Assembly (NCBI GenBank): GCA_963762635.1
Contig: CAVXLQ010000019.1
Span: 20,598-84,597 of the forward strand
Source: Tenggerimyces sp963762635
Lineage (GTDB): Bacteria; Actinomycetota; Actinomycetes; Propionibacteriales; Actinopolymorphaceae
Reading direction: 5' to 3'
DNA length: 64,000 nt
This document shows positions 33,559-40,879 of this stretch, piece after piece. Within the stretch, counting starts at the first letter, position 1. Each line of letters opens with the position of its first letter. A program made the translations under genes and the position numbers. The notes beneath the pieces are model-generated. The model had not been told where the DNA came from, did not search any database, and was given only the letters and a program-made list of their open reading frames with translations.

Positions 33559-33643
33559 CTTGTCACAAGAACGCCTTGCCCAAGCTGTATCTACGCCGTA
33601 CATTCAGTTTCACGTACAACGTACCAACCGCAGGGAGGGAATC

Positions 33644-34771
33644 ATGAACAACCGACGCGTGCTCATCTCCGGCGCGAGCATCGCCGGACCGGCACTGGCG
33701 TACTGGCTGCACCACCACGGCTTCCAGCCGACCGTTGTCGAGAAGGCGCCCACCATCCGCCCCGGCGGCCAGGCGATCGACATCCGCGGCACCGCGCTCG
33801 AGGTCACGAGGCGGATGGGTCTGCTGGAGCAGGCGCGGAAGGCGCACACCGCGATGCGCGGCATGTCGTACGTCGACGAGAACGGCGCCGAGCTGTTCAG
33901 CACCACCGAGGCCACGCTCACCGGCGGCGACACCGACAGCCCCGACATCGAGATCCTGCGCGACGACCTCGCCGGAATCCTCCACCAGGCAACGCGATCC
34001 AGCGTCGAGTACGTGTTCGACGACTCGATCGTCAGCCTCACCCAGACAACGAACGGCGTGGAGGTGACGTTCGAACGGCAGGCGCCGAGCACGTTCGACC
34101 TCGTCGTAGGCGCCGACGGGCTGCACTCCCACGTGCGGAAGCTCGCGTTCGGCCCGGAGGCGGACTTCGTCCACCACCTCGGCACGAACCTCGCCGTCTT
34201 CACCTCCGAGAACTTCCTCGACCTCGACCACTGGCAGATCTACCACCAGGGCCCGGACAGCCTCGCCGGCCTCTACAGCGCGCGGAACAACACCGAGGCG
34301 CGCGGCATGCTCGGCATGCTGGGGGAGCCGTTCGGCCGGCGCGACGTCGAGGCGCAGAAGCGGCACGTCGCCGAACACTTTGCCCAAGCAGGATGGGAAG
34401 TTCCGCGACTACTGAAGCAGATGTGGGCGGCGCAAGACTTCCACTTCGACTCGATGAGCCAGATCCGCATGCCGTCGTGGTCGGCCGGCCGCGTCGCGCT
34501 CGTCGGCGACGCCGGCTACTGCGGCTCGCCGCTGTCCGGCCAGGGCACGAGCCTCGCGCTGACAGGCGCGTACGTCCTCGCCGGCGAGCTCGCGGCAGCG
34601 AACGGCGACCACACGCAGGCGTTCGCGCGGTACGAGGCCACGCTGCGTCCCTACGTCGAGGCGAACCAGGACTTCGCGCTGGAGATGAGCGCGTGGCAGG
34701 AGAACCAGGACGGCCCGCCGCCGAGCATCCACAACGTGTCGAGCCTGCTGGAGCTGCCGAGCTACCGCTGA
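33644..34771 (+). CDS. FAD-dependent monooxygenase (TetX/PHBH-like)
   Basis: VLISGASIAGPALAYWLHHH binds the FAD ADP moiety, VVGADGLHSHVRK is the DG motif for FAD and NAD(P)H, and VALVGDAGYCGSPLSGQGTS is the GD motif for the flavin ribityl. These three identify a class A flavoprotein hydroxylase of the TetX-like group, which hydroxylates aromatic or polyketide compounds. The 375-residue length is normal. GGGAGGGA lies four to eleven bases before the ATG. It is transcribed divergently from the GntR-TetR regulator and followed by an MFS exporter, an arrangement typical of inactivation plus export of a toxic compound. Confidence 0.92.
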   Translation: MNNRRVLISGASIAGPALAYWLHHHGFQPTVVEKAPTIRPGGQAIDIRGTALEVTRRMGLLEQARKAHTAMRGMSYVDENGAELFSTTEATLTGGDTDSPDIEILRDDLAGILHQATRSSVEYVFDDSIVSLTQTTNGVEVTFERQAPSTFDLVVGADGLHSHVRKLAFGPEADFVHHLGTNLAVFTSENFLDLDHWQIYHQGPDSLAGLYSARNNTEARGMLGMLGEPFGRRDVEAQKRHVAEHFAQAGWEVPRLLKQMWAAQDFHFDSMSQIRMPSWSAGRVALVGDAGYCGSPLSGQGTSLALTGAYVLAGELAAANGDHTQAFARYEATLRPYVEANQDFALEMSAWQENQDGPPPSIHNVSSLLELPSYR

Positions 34772-34823
34772 CGACAGCCGGTGTGAGACGCTGGCCCGCT
34801 GCCCAGAGTCTTGGAGGTAGCGC

Positions 34824-36035
34824 GTGTCCACGCGTGCACGGTGGGTGCCGTACGTCGCGGTCGTCGGGATGTTCGGCGGCCAGCAGATCCTCGCCCCGGT
34901 CATCCCGCCGCTCGGGCGCAGCCTCGGGCTGAGCGAGATCCAGGTCGGGCTGTTCATCACCGTGTCGTCGGCGGTGATCCTGCTCGCGAGCCCGTTGTGG
35001 GGACGCGCGGTGAGCCGGTTCGGGCCCAAGCCGGTGATCGTGGCGTCGCTGCTCGGTGTCGCCCTTGCCCTGCTGGGCTTCGCGATTGTCACGCAGGTCG
35101 CGGTGGCGACGGGCATGTCGCCGGGTGTCACGTTCTGGCTGCTGCTCCTGTGTCGCGGCGTCGGCTTCGGGCTGACCGCGGCGGCGGTCCCGGTCGCGGT
35201 GCAGTCGCATCTCGCGGCGAGCACCGAGACCGAGGCCGAACGGGTGCGTTCGCTCGGCCTGTACGGCGCCGCGTACGGGTTCGGCGCCGTGATCGGACCG
35301 ATGCTTGGCGGACTGCTCGCCACCTGGGGACTGATGGCGCCGCTGTTCGTTCCGCCGGTGCTGATCCTGCTGATCGCCTGCGTCGTGTGGGTACGTTTCC
35401 AGCCCGGCGCCGCGCCGCCGCCGGCGCCGGCCAAGGAGGAACGGAAGGCCCTGAGCCCGCTCGACCCGCGCATCTCTCCCTACCTGGTCACCGGCCTGGT
35501 GCTGTTCCTCGCGCTGACCTCGCTGCCGGTGACCGTGGGCTTCCTCGTCCAGGACCGGCTCGGGCTGACACCGGAGCAGGCGGCACAGCAGACCGGTGTG
35601 GCGCTGCTCGGGTACGGGGTCGCGTCGCTGATCGCGCAGGGCCTGCTCGTCCGCCGCCTGAGCTGGTCGCCGGCGACCCTGTTGCGGGTGGGGATCCCGA
35701 CCTCGATGGTCGCGCTCGCCGCGCTGGCGTTCGCGCCCAACCTGGCGACGATCGTGCTGGCGACCACGCTCTTCGGCCTGGGCCACGGGCTCGCGCTACC
35801 GGGCTACATGGCCGGTGCGACGCTGCGGGTCGAAGGGCACGAGCAAGGTGGGCTGGCGGGCCTCATCGGCGCGACGAACGGAGCCGGCTCGATCGGCGGC
35901 CCGTTGTTCGGCACCCCGCTCTACGCCCTCGCCCCCGGCGCGCCCTTCCTCGCCAGCGCCGCCCTCCTCGGCGCGCTCGCGCTCTTCGTCCGCCTGCGGC
36001 TGGTCGACCGTCGAGGAGGAGCGGTTCCCGCTTAG
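34824..36035 (+). CDS. MFS transporter
   Basis: The 403-residue protein has about twelve membrane helices. SPLWGRAVSRFGPKPV is the loop 2-3 motif A of the drug:H+ antiporter 1 type, and AYGFGAVIGPMLGG is the motif C of antiporters. It therefore probably exports a drug-like compound. The GTG start follows GGAGGTA. It lies 52 bases after the monooxygenase and is plausibly in the same operon. Its stop overlaps the convergent dihydrofolate-reductase-like gene by four bases. Confidence 0.9.
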   Translation: MSTRARWVPYVAVVGMFGGQQILAPVIPPLGRSLGLSEIQVGLFITVSSAVILLASPLWGRAVSRFGPKPVIVASLLGVALALLGFAIVTQVAVATGMSPGVTFWLLLLCRGVGFGLTAAAVPVAVQSHLAASTETEAERVRSLGLYGAAYGFGAVIGPMLGGLLATWGLMAPLFVPPVLILLIACVVWVRFQPGAAPPPAPAKEERKALSPLDPRISPYLVTGLVLFLALTSLPVTVGFLVQDRLGLTPEQAAQQTGVALLGYGVASLIAQGLLVRRLSWSPATLLRVGIPTSMVALAALAFAPNLATIVLATTLFGLGHGLALPGYMAGATLRVEGHEQGGLAGLIGATNGAGSIGGPLFGTPLYALAPGAPFLASAALLGALALFVRLRLVDRRGGAVPA

Positions 36036-36601
36036 GCGTTCTTGACCTCGTAGCGCAGGATGACCACGCCGTTGTCGAACGCGGTGGCCTCGACCACCTT
36101 CAGGTCCTGAGTGTCCTGGAAGACGCGCGTTCCCTTGCCGCGCGATGCTGGGCAGACCAGCAGCCGGACCTCGTCGACGAGGCCGTCGTCCAGCAGGGAG
36201 TGCATGAGCCGCAAGCTCCCCCACAACCAGATGTCCTTGCCGCTCTGCTTCTTGAGCTCGCGGATGGTGGTGGCGGGGTCGCGCGTCACTGTCGCGGCCG
36301 GGAAGTCGCCCCAGGGAGCCTCGTCCAGCTTCGACGAGGCGACGTACTTGGTGTGGCTGTTGAGCTTCTTGCCGTACTCGCCCTGGTCCTCGGCGTACGG
36401 CCAGTAGTCCTTGGACTGGGCGTACGTGTTCGCGCCGAGGATCATCGTGTCGACCGAGTCGATGAACTCCATCATGGTGGTCTTGTAGGCGCTGATGTCG
36501 TCTTCGGCGAACGGCTCCCCTGACACGAAACTGAGCCCGCCGTCCTCCTCCGCGGCGATGTTGTCGACGGTCACCCACTGCTGGACGATGAGCTTTCGCA
36601 T
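36032..36601 (-). CDS. Dihydrofolate reductase-like/RibD C-terminal domain protein
   Basis: The 189-residue protein begins KLIVQQWVTVDNIAAEEDGG and has MILGANTYAQSKDYWPYAED, then KDIWLWGSLRLMHSLLDDGL and DEVRLLVCPASRGKG. This is the pattern of the small YwjB/YyaP-type family within the DHFR-like fold, which binds NADP(H). The true substrate of these proteins is unknown; they are usually not housekeeping DHFR. The ATG at 36601 is chosen over upstream codons because AAGGGA lies nine bases before it and it matches the family N-terminus. A TetR gene is divergent, with twin operators between them. Confidence 0.87.
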   Translation of the reverse strand: MRKLIVQQWVTVDNIAAEEDGGLSFVSGEPFAEDDISAYKTTMMEFIDSVDTMILGANTYAQSKDYWPYAEDQGEYGKKLNSHTKYVASSKLDEAPWGDFPAATVTRDPATTIRELKKQSGKDIWLWGSLRLMHSLLDDGLVDEVRLLVCPASRGKGTRVFQDTQDLKVVEATAFDNGVVILRYEVKNA

Positions 36602-36622
36602 GACGTCAGGTCCCTTGCTGGA

Positions 36623-36680
36623 AGTTGAGGGGTTCCTCAGGTTCGCCACACGCTACACGAACCTGAGGAACCCCTCAACT
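36623..36680. promoter_or_regulatory. Twin operators: 23-base perfect inverted repeat in a divergent promoter
   Basis: Arm one (36623-36645) and arm two (36658-36680) are exact reverse complements over 23 bases, with 12 bases between. Each arm contains its own dyad TGAGGGGTTCCTCA (TGAGG-N4-CCTCA). The arms flank or cover the likely promoters of the DHFR-like and TetR genes, so the adjacent TetR protein very probably binds here and represses both. Confidence 0.78.
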
Positions 36681-36691
36681 TGGTCTATGCT
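36663..36691 (+). promoter_or_regulatory. Promoter of the TetR gene, possibly leaderless
   Basis: TATGCT at 36686-36691 is a good -10 element, seven bases before the GTG at 36698, so transcription would begin at or next to the start codon. A weak -35 (CTGAGG, 36663-36668) with 17-base spacing lies inside the second operator arm, which would explain repression. Confidence 0.5.
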
Positions 36692-36697
36692 GGGATC

Positions 36698-37303
36698 GTG
36701 TCGAGCCAGCCCCGTCCCCTGCGCCGTGACGCGCAGCGCAACCGCGACCTGCTGGTCGCTGCCGCGCGCGAGATCTTCGGCGTGAAGGGACTCGACGCGT
36801 CACTGGAGGAGATCGCGCGGAAGGCCGGCGTGGCGATCGGCACGCTGTACAACCGATTCCCGACCCGAGCCGCACTGATCGAAGCGGCGTTCCTGGGCGT
36901 CCTGGAACAAGCCGTGGAGATCTGTGAACGCGCGGTGGAGATCGACGATCCGTGGGACGGGTTCGTCTACTACCTGGAACGGACCTGCGGGATGCAGGTC
37001 ATGGATCGTGGCCTCACCGAGCTCTGTGCCAGCCAATTCCCCGACACCCCGGGCCTGGACGAGGCCAAGGAGCGGGGCGTCGAGGCGCTGCGCAAGGTCA
37101 TCGAGCGAGCACAAGCAGCCGGCCAGCTCCGCGCGGACTTCCAGCTCGCCGACGTCACCACCCTGGTCAGCTCCACCGCCCTGGCGGCCGAGTACGGCCC
37201 CGACCCCGACTCCTGGCGGCGCCACCTCGGCTTCATCCTCGACGGCCTGCGCGCTCCCGCCGCCCACCCCGCCGTGGTTACCTGGGCGGATTCTTCCGCG
37301 TAG
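36698..37303 (+). CDS. TetR-family repressor
   Basis: LRRDAQRNRDLLVAAAREIF, LDASLEEIARKAGVAIGTLY and NRFPTRAALIEAAF form the canonical TetR helix-turn-helix (residues about 8-60). The remainder is the helical ligand-binding domain. It has 201 residues. There is no Shine-Dalgarno element before the GTG and a -10 box is only seven bases away, so a leaderless mRNA is likely. Divergence from the DHFR-like gene and the twin operator between them indicate autoregulation and control of that neighbour. Confidence 0.9.
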   Translation: MSSQPRPLRRDAQRNRDLLVAAAREIFGVKGLDASLEEIARKAGVAIGTLYNRFPTRAALIEAAFLGVLEQAVEICERAVEIDDPWDGFVYYLERTCGMQVMDRGLTELCASQFPDTPGLDEAKERGVEALRKVIERAQAAGQLRADFQLADVTTLVSSTALAAEYGPDPDSWRRHLGFILDGLRAPAAHPAVVTWADSSA

Positions 37304-37406
37304 TGGACCAGCCGGACCAGGCCAGCTGGTCGCCGCGGGTGGGGTAATGGCCTTGGTGCTTGAGGGCGGCCCACACCGTTCGGACCGCCCGCCACAGGGC
37401 CGACAT

Positions 37407-39983
37407 CTACGAGCCCACCGATGCGGGACGGCCGTTGGCCACAGCGGCGGCGATGGCCGACGCGTCGGGCTCGGGGAAGGCGAGCTCCATGTCGTGCTCG
37501 TGGTTCTGCCCGCCGCTCACCTTGATCGTGCTCGCGGACGGTGGGTACGTCGTCGCGACCACGGTGTACTGGCCCTCGGGCACCTCGGCGAAGCGGTACG
37601 AACCGTCCTCGCTCGTCGACGTCGCTCCGACCACGCGGCCGGCGGGGTCGATCAGCGTGACGCGCGCGCCGGGCAGCGGACGCCGGCCGTACTTGCCGCG
37701 GATCCGGCCGTGCAGCTGCGCGCCGCCCACCAGCTCGACGTCCTGGCGCACCTTGCCGGTCTCCGACACCTGAACCACCAACGCCGCAGGGCGATACACC
37801 CGCGCGGAGACGGCCATCGTGTACGAGCCCGGCACCAGCCCGCGGAACGCGTACGACCCGTCCGACGTCGTCGAGCGCGAAGCCACCACCTGCCCAGCGG
37901 GGTCGGTCAATGTGACCGTCGCGCCCGAGACCGGCCCGTTGCCGACCGAGCGGATCGTCCCGTACAGCCCGCTCTCACCGGTCAACGTCACCGCGAGATC
38001 CAACGGCCCGTCACCGATCTCGATCGGCGTCGCCTCCGGGTGGTAGCCGTGCGCGCTCGCGATCAGCACGTACGTCCCGCGCTCCGGCTTGTCGATCGAA
38101 TAGCCGCCCTCGCCCGTCGCGACGCTGCGGCCGACCTGCTTGCCCGCAAGGTCGATCAGGGTGAGTACGGTGCCGCGGACGAGTTCACCATCCCCGCGGC
38201 GCACGCTGACTCGGATCGGCATCGGGTCGGATTCCTCGTCTTCCTCACTTGCTACCGCATCGAGCTGTGGAACGGTTTCCTCAACGTCATCAGGGTCTTC
38301 GTCGGCCTCGAGGTCGGGTACGACGTCCTCTTCGGTCCGCTGCTGCGCCGGCAGGCTCACGGCGTACCCACGCAGATCGTTCTCGTCCTCCTCGAACGCC
38401 TCGAGCGGCGTTGCCGCCGGGTCGCCGCTCGCCGTGGTCGCGGCGGGGTGGCTCTGCAGCGGCTTCTGCTTGAGGAACCAGGCGAACAGGAATGCGACGG
38501 CGAGCGCGGGAACGGCGTACAGGAAGATCGGCGGCAGCGCGTCAGCGAACGCGAGCACGAATCCCTCACGTACGTTGGCCGGAAGGCCCTGCAGCGACTC
38601 CGGCGTGATCGAGTCCACCGACGGCACCGCGGCGCCACCGGTCGACGGCAGCCGCTCGGCGAGCGCGTCTGCGAGCCTGTTCGTGAACAGCGCGCCGAAC
38701 GCCGCCGTACCCAGACACGCACCGATCTGCCGGAAGTAGTTCGACGCCGACGTCGCGACGCCGAGGTCCTCACGGGGCGCGGAGTTCTGGACCGCGAGCA
38801 CCAGGGTCGGCATCACCAGACCGACGCCGACACCCAGCACCGCCATGTAGATGCCGTTCTCCACCCGCGTCGAGTCGGCGTCCATCTGCGCGAGCAACGC
38901 CATGCCGCCGCCGGCGATCAGCGTGCCGAGGATCGGGAACACCTTGTAGTGACCGGTCGCCGACATGATCCGGCCGGCGACGATCGACGCGACGAACAGA
39001 CCGGACACCATCGGCAGCATCAGCAACCCGGACTCGGTCGGCGTCGCACCGTTGACCATCTGCAGGAACACCGGCAGGTACGCGATCGCACCGAACATCG
39101 CGAACCCGATGATCAGCCCGATCACACTGGCCACGCTGAAGATGCCGTCCCGGAACAACCGGAGCGGAATGATCGGCTCGCTCGCGAAATGTTCGCGAAC
39201 GGCGAAAAGAATGATCGAAACTATCGCTCCGCCAGCGAGAGCGAGGATCTGCCACGAGTCCCACGCGTACTGCGAACCACCCCAGCTGCTGAACAGCACG
39301 ATGCACGTCGACGCCACCGCGAGCAGCAGCGCGCCCCAGTAGTCGAGCCGCGGCCGGACGTGGTGCTTCGGAAGTTTCAGGACAGCAGCCGTAACGAACA
39401 GCGCGATGATGCCGAGCGGGATGTTGACGTAGAAGCACCAACGCCAGCTGGCGTGCTCGGTGAACAGGCCGCCGAGGAGCGGACCGATCACCGAGGAGAG
39501 ACCGAAGACGGCGCCGATCAGGCCCATGTACTTGCCGCGCTCGCGCGGAGGGACGACGTCGGCGATGATCGCCTGCGCGCCGATCATCAGCCCGCCCGCG
39601 CCGACGCCCTGCAGGGCGCGGAACGCGATCAGCTCGGTCATGTTGTGTGCCCAGCCGGAGAGAACGGAGCCGACGAGGAACACGATGATCGCGAACTGGA
39701 AGATGCCCTTGCGGCCGAACAGGTCGCCGAGCTTGCCGTAGATCGGCATGACGACCGTGGAGGACAGCAGGTACGCGGTGACGACCCAGGAGATGTGGTC
39801 GAGCCCGTTCAGCTCACCGACGATGGTGGGGAGCGCGGTCGCGACGATCGTCTGGTCGAGCGCGGCGAGGAGCACCGTCAGCATGAGCGCCGAGAACACC
39901 ACGAGAATGCGCTTGTGGCTCAGCGTTTCCTCGATGGGCGCGGGCGCGCTGGGCGGCATGCGGTCCACGTTGGTCGTTGTCAC
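37407..39983 (-). CDS. DHA2-type MFS exporter with three C-terminal carboxypeptidase-regulatory-like (Ig-fold) repeats
   Basis: Residues about 20-530 are a 14-helix EmrB/QacA-type drug:H+ antiporter (LDQTIVATALPTIVGEL; YGKLGDLFGRKGIFQ motif A; GLSSVIGPLLGGLF motif C). An acidic, Glu/Asp-rich linker (about 530-590) leads to about 270 residues with three homologous beta-sandwich repeats, each with the pattern GAxVTLxDPAGxVV and DGSYxFxxxPxGxYT. A plain family member would end near residue 530, so the tail is an addition. I start at GTG 39983, eight bases after GGAGGG. With 14 helices the tail should face the cytosol, which is unusual for this fold. Confidence 0.9.
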   Translation of the reverse strand: MTTTNVDRMPPSAPAPIEETLSHKRILVVFSALMLTVLLAALDQTIVATALPTIVGELNGLDHISWVVTAYLLSSTVVMPIYGKLGDLFGRKGIFQFAIIVFLVGSVLSGWAHNMTELIAFRALQGVGAGGLMIGAQAIIADVVPPRERGKYMGLIGAVFGLSSVIGPLLGGLFTEHASWRWCFYVNIPLGIIALFVTAAVLKLPKHHVRPRLDYWGALLLAVASTCIVLFSSWGGSQYAWDSWQILALAGGAIVSIILFAVREHFASEPIIPLRLFRDGIFSVASVIGLIIGFAMFGAIAYLPVFLQMVNGATPTESGLLMLPMVSGLFVASIVAGRIMSATGHYKVFPILGTLIAGGGMALLAQMDADSTRVENGIYMAVLGVGVGLVMPTLVLAVQNSAPREDLGVATSASNYFRQIGACLGTAAFGALFTNRLADALAERLPSTGGAAVPSVDSITPESLQGLPANVREGFVLAFADALPPIFLYAVPALAVAFLFAWFLKQKPLQSHPAATTASGDPAATPLEAFEEDENDLRGYAVSLPAQQRTEEDVVPDLEADEDPDDVEETVPQLDAVASEEDEESDPMPIRVSVRRGDGELVRGTVLTLIDLAGKQVGRSVATGEGGYSIDKPERGTYVLIASAHGYHPEATPIEIGDGPLDLAVTLTGESGLYGTIRSVGNGPVSGATVTLTDPAGQVVASRSTTSDGSYAFRGLVPGSYTMAVSARVYRPAALVVQVSETGKVRQDVELVGGAQLHGRIRGKYGRRPLPGARVTLIDPAGRVVGATSTSEDGSYRFAEVPEGQYTVVATTYPPSASTIKVSGGQNHEHDMELAFPEPDASAIAAAVANGRPASVGS

Positions 39984-40156
39984 GGGGGCGACCCTCCGGA
40001 TGGTCACTGGATGTGACGTTCTCGTCACCAATGTCGAGCTTTGCCCTACTGTACGCGCCCGCTCCAGCACGCTCAGCAACCGCCTGTGGACGGCATACTT
40101 CTCGCCCGTTTTGCCGGGTACCCTGGTGCGGGCCTGATGTCTTCCGGGGGTGGGGA

Positions 40157-40663
40157 ATGATCAAGTTTGGTGGGGCGCTTGCCCTGCTGTGCGTGCTCGT
40201 CGTCACCGCATGCTCAGGCCCCGGTCCCTCCGCCGACCTGAACAAGCGCGGCGCGGACAGCAACGCCCCCGTGATCGTGACCGGCACGGTGCGTAAGGCC
40301 GTCGACGGCAAGCCCGCCGAACCTGTAGCCGGCGCCACCGTGACCCTCACCTGGGCCGCCGATCGGGCCGCCGCACAGTCGGGCGCGACGGTCGAGCCCG
40401 CCGTGGTGGCGAAGGCATCGACGGACGACCAGGGCCGTTACACCGTGCGCGGAACAGCACCGCAGGCACTGGCGAAGGCCGCGGCGAAGAACGACGGGAT
40501 CGCGACGATCTCCATGCTGGTCGAGGCGACGAACGGTGACTTCACCTCGTCCGGCTTCACCCGCCAGATCATCAACGGCACCTGGCGCACCGCCGCGGGC
40601 CCGATCGACATCACCTACCGCTACGACCTCAAGGGCACACTCAAGAACGGCGGCACCGAGTAG
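40157..40663 (+). CDS. Lipoprotein with a carboxypeptidase-regulatory-like domain
   Basis: MIKFGGALALLCVLVVTAC is a lipoprotein signal with the lipobox VTAC, so Cys19 would be acylated. The 150-residue mature part has VIVTGTVRKAVDGKPAEPVA, then GATVTLTW and STDDQGRYTVRGTAP, the same Ig-like repeat pattern seen at the C-terminus of the divergent MFS exporter. It is expected on the outer face of the membrane. The ATG follows a G-rich GGGGGTGGGGA. The shared fold suggests, but does not prove, a functional link with the exporter. Confidence 0.78.
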   Translation: MIKFGGALALLCVLVVTACSGPGPSADLNKRGADSNAPVIVTGTVRKAVDGKPAEPVAGATVTLTWAADRAAAQSGATVEPAVVAKASTDDQGRYTVRGTAPQALAKAAAKNDGIATISMLVEATNGDFTSSGFTRQIINGTWRTAAGPIDITYRYDLKGTLKNGGTE

Positions 40664-40696
40664 CGAACCGCGCACGTCGAGTGTCGGCTGGCCCGG

Positions 40697-40771
40697 GTGA
40701 TCATGATCGTGATCATGAAGCCAGACCGGTCATATACGCCGGTTTCCCTTCATGATCACGATCATGATCAC
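40697..40771. terminator. Long hairpin with a perfect 24-bp stem, between convergent genes
   Basis: Arm 40697-40720 (GTGATCATGATCGTGATC plus ATGAAG) is exactly complementary to 40748-40771, with a 27-base loop that can itself pair (ACCGG with CCGGT). The arms are made of repeated TGATCA/ATGATC units. It lies 33 bases after the lipoprotein stop and before the end of the LuxR-family gene. It could stop transcription from both sides although no T-tract follows. Confidence 0.6.
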
Positions 40772-40800
40772 GGTGGGGTGCCGCTGGCAACGGGTTGCGC

Positions 40801-40869
40801 ACTTCACCCACCAAAGGGGCGTCCCGAGCCCGTTGGGCACCCCCGGAACGCCCCCTTCGTGGGCAAAGT
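40801..40869. repeat. Second hairpin, ACTTCACCCACC repeat family
   Basis: ACTTCACCCACCAAAGGGGC (from 40801) pairs imperfectly, about 18 of 22 positions, with 40848-40869. Its first 12 bases equal the repeat arm at 3552-3563. It ends 11 bases from the stop of the LuxR-family gene and could terminate that transcript. Confidence 0.55.
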
Positions 40870-40879
40870 CGCGATGTGG

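Noticed and set aside
36924..40016. A 1030-codon plus-strand frame over TetR and the MFS exporter
   Set aside because: It lies antisense to the well-supported exporter; low-complexity Arg/His/Gln composition marks it as an artefact of high GC.
40697..40771. A CRISPR-like or Dam-methylation-related array from the repeated GATC blocks
   Set aside because: There are only two arms in inverted orientation forming one hairpin, without regularly spaced direct repeats and spacers; GATC density follows from the TGATCA units.
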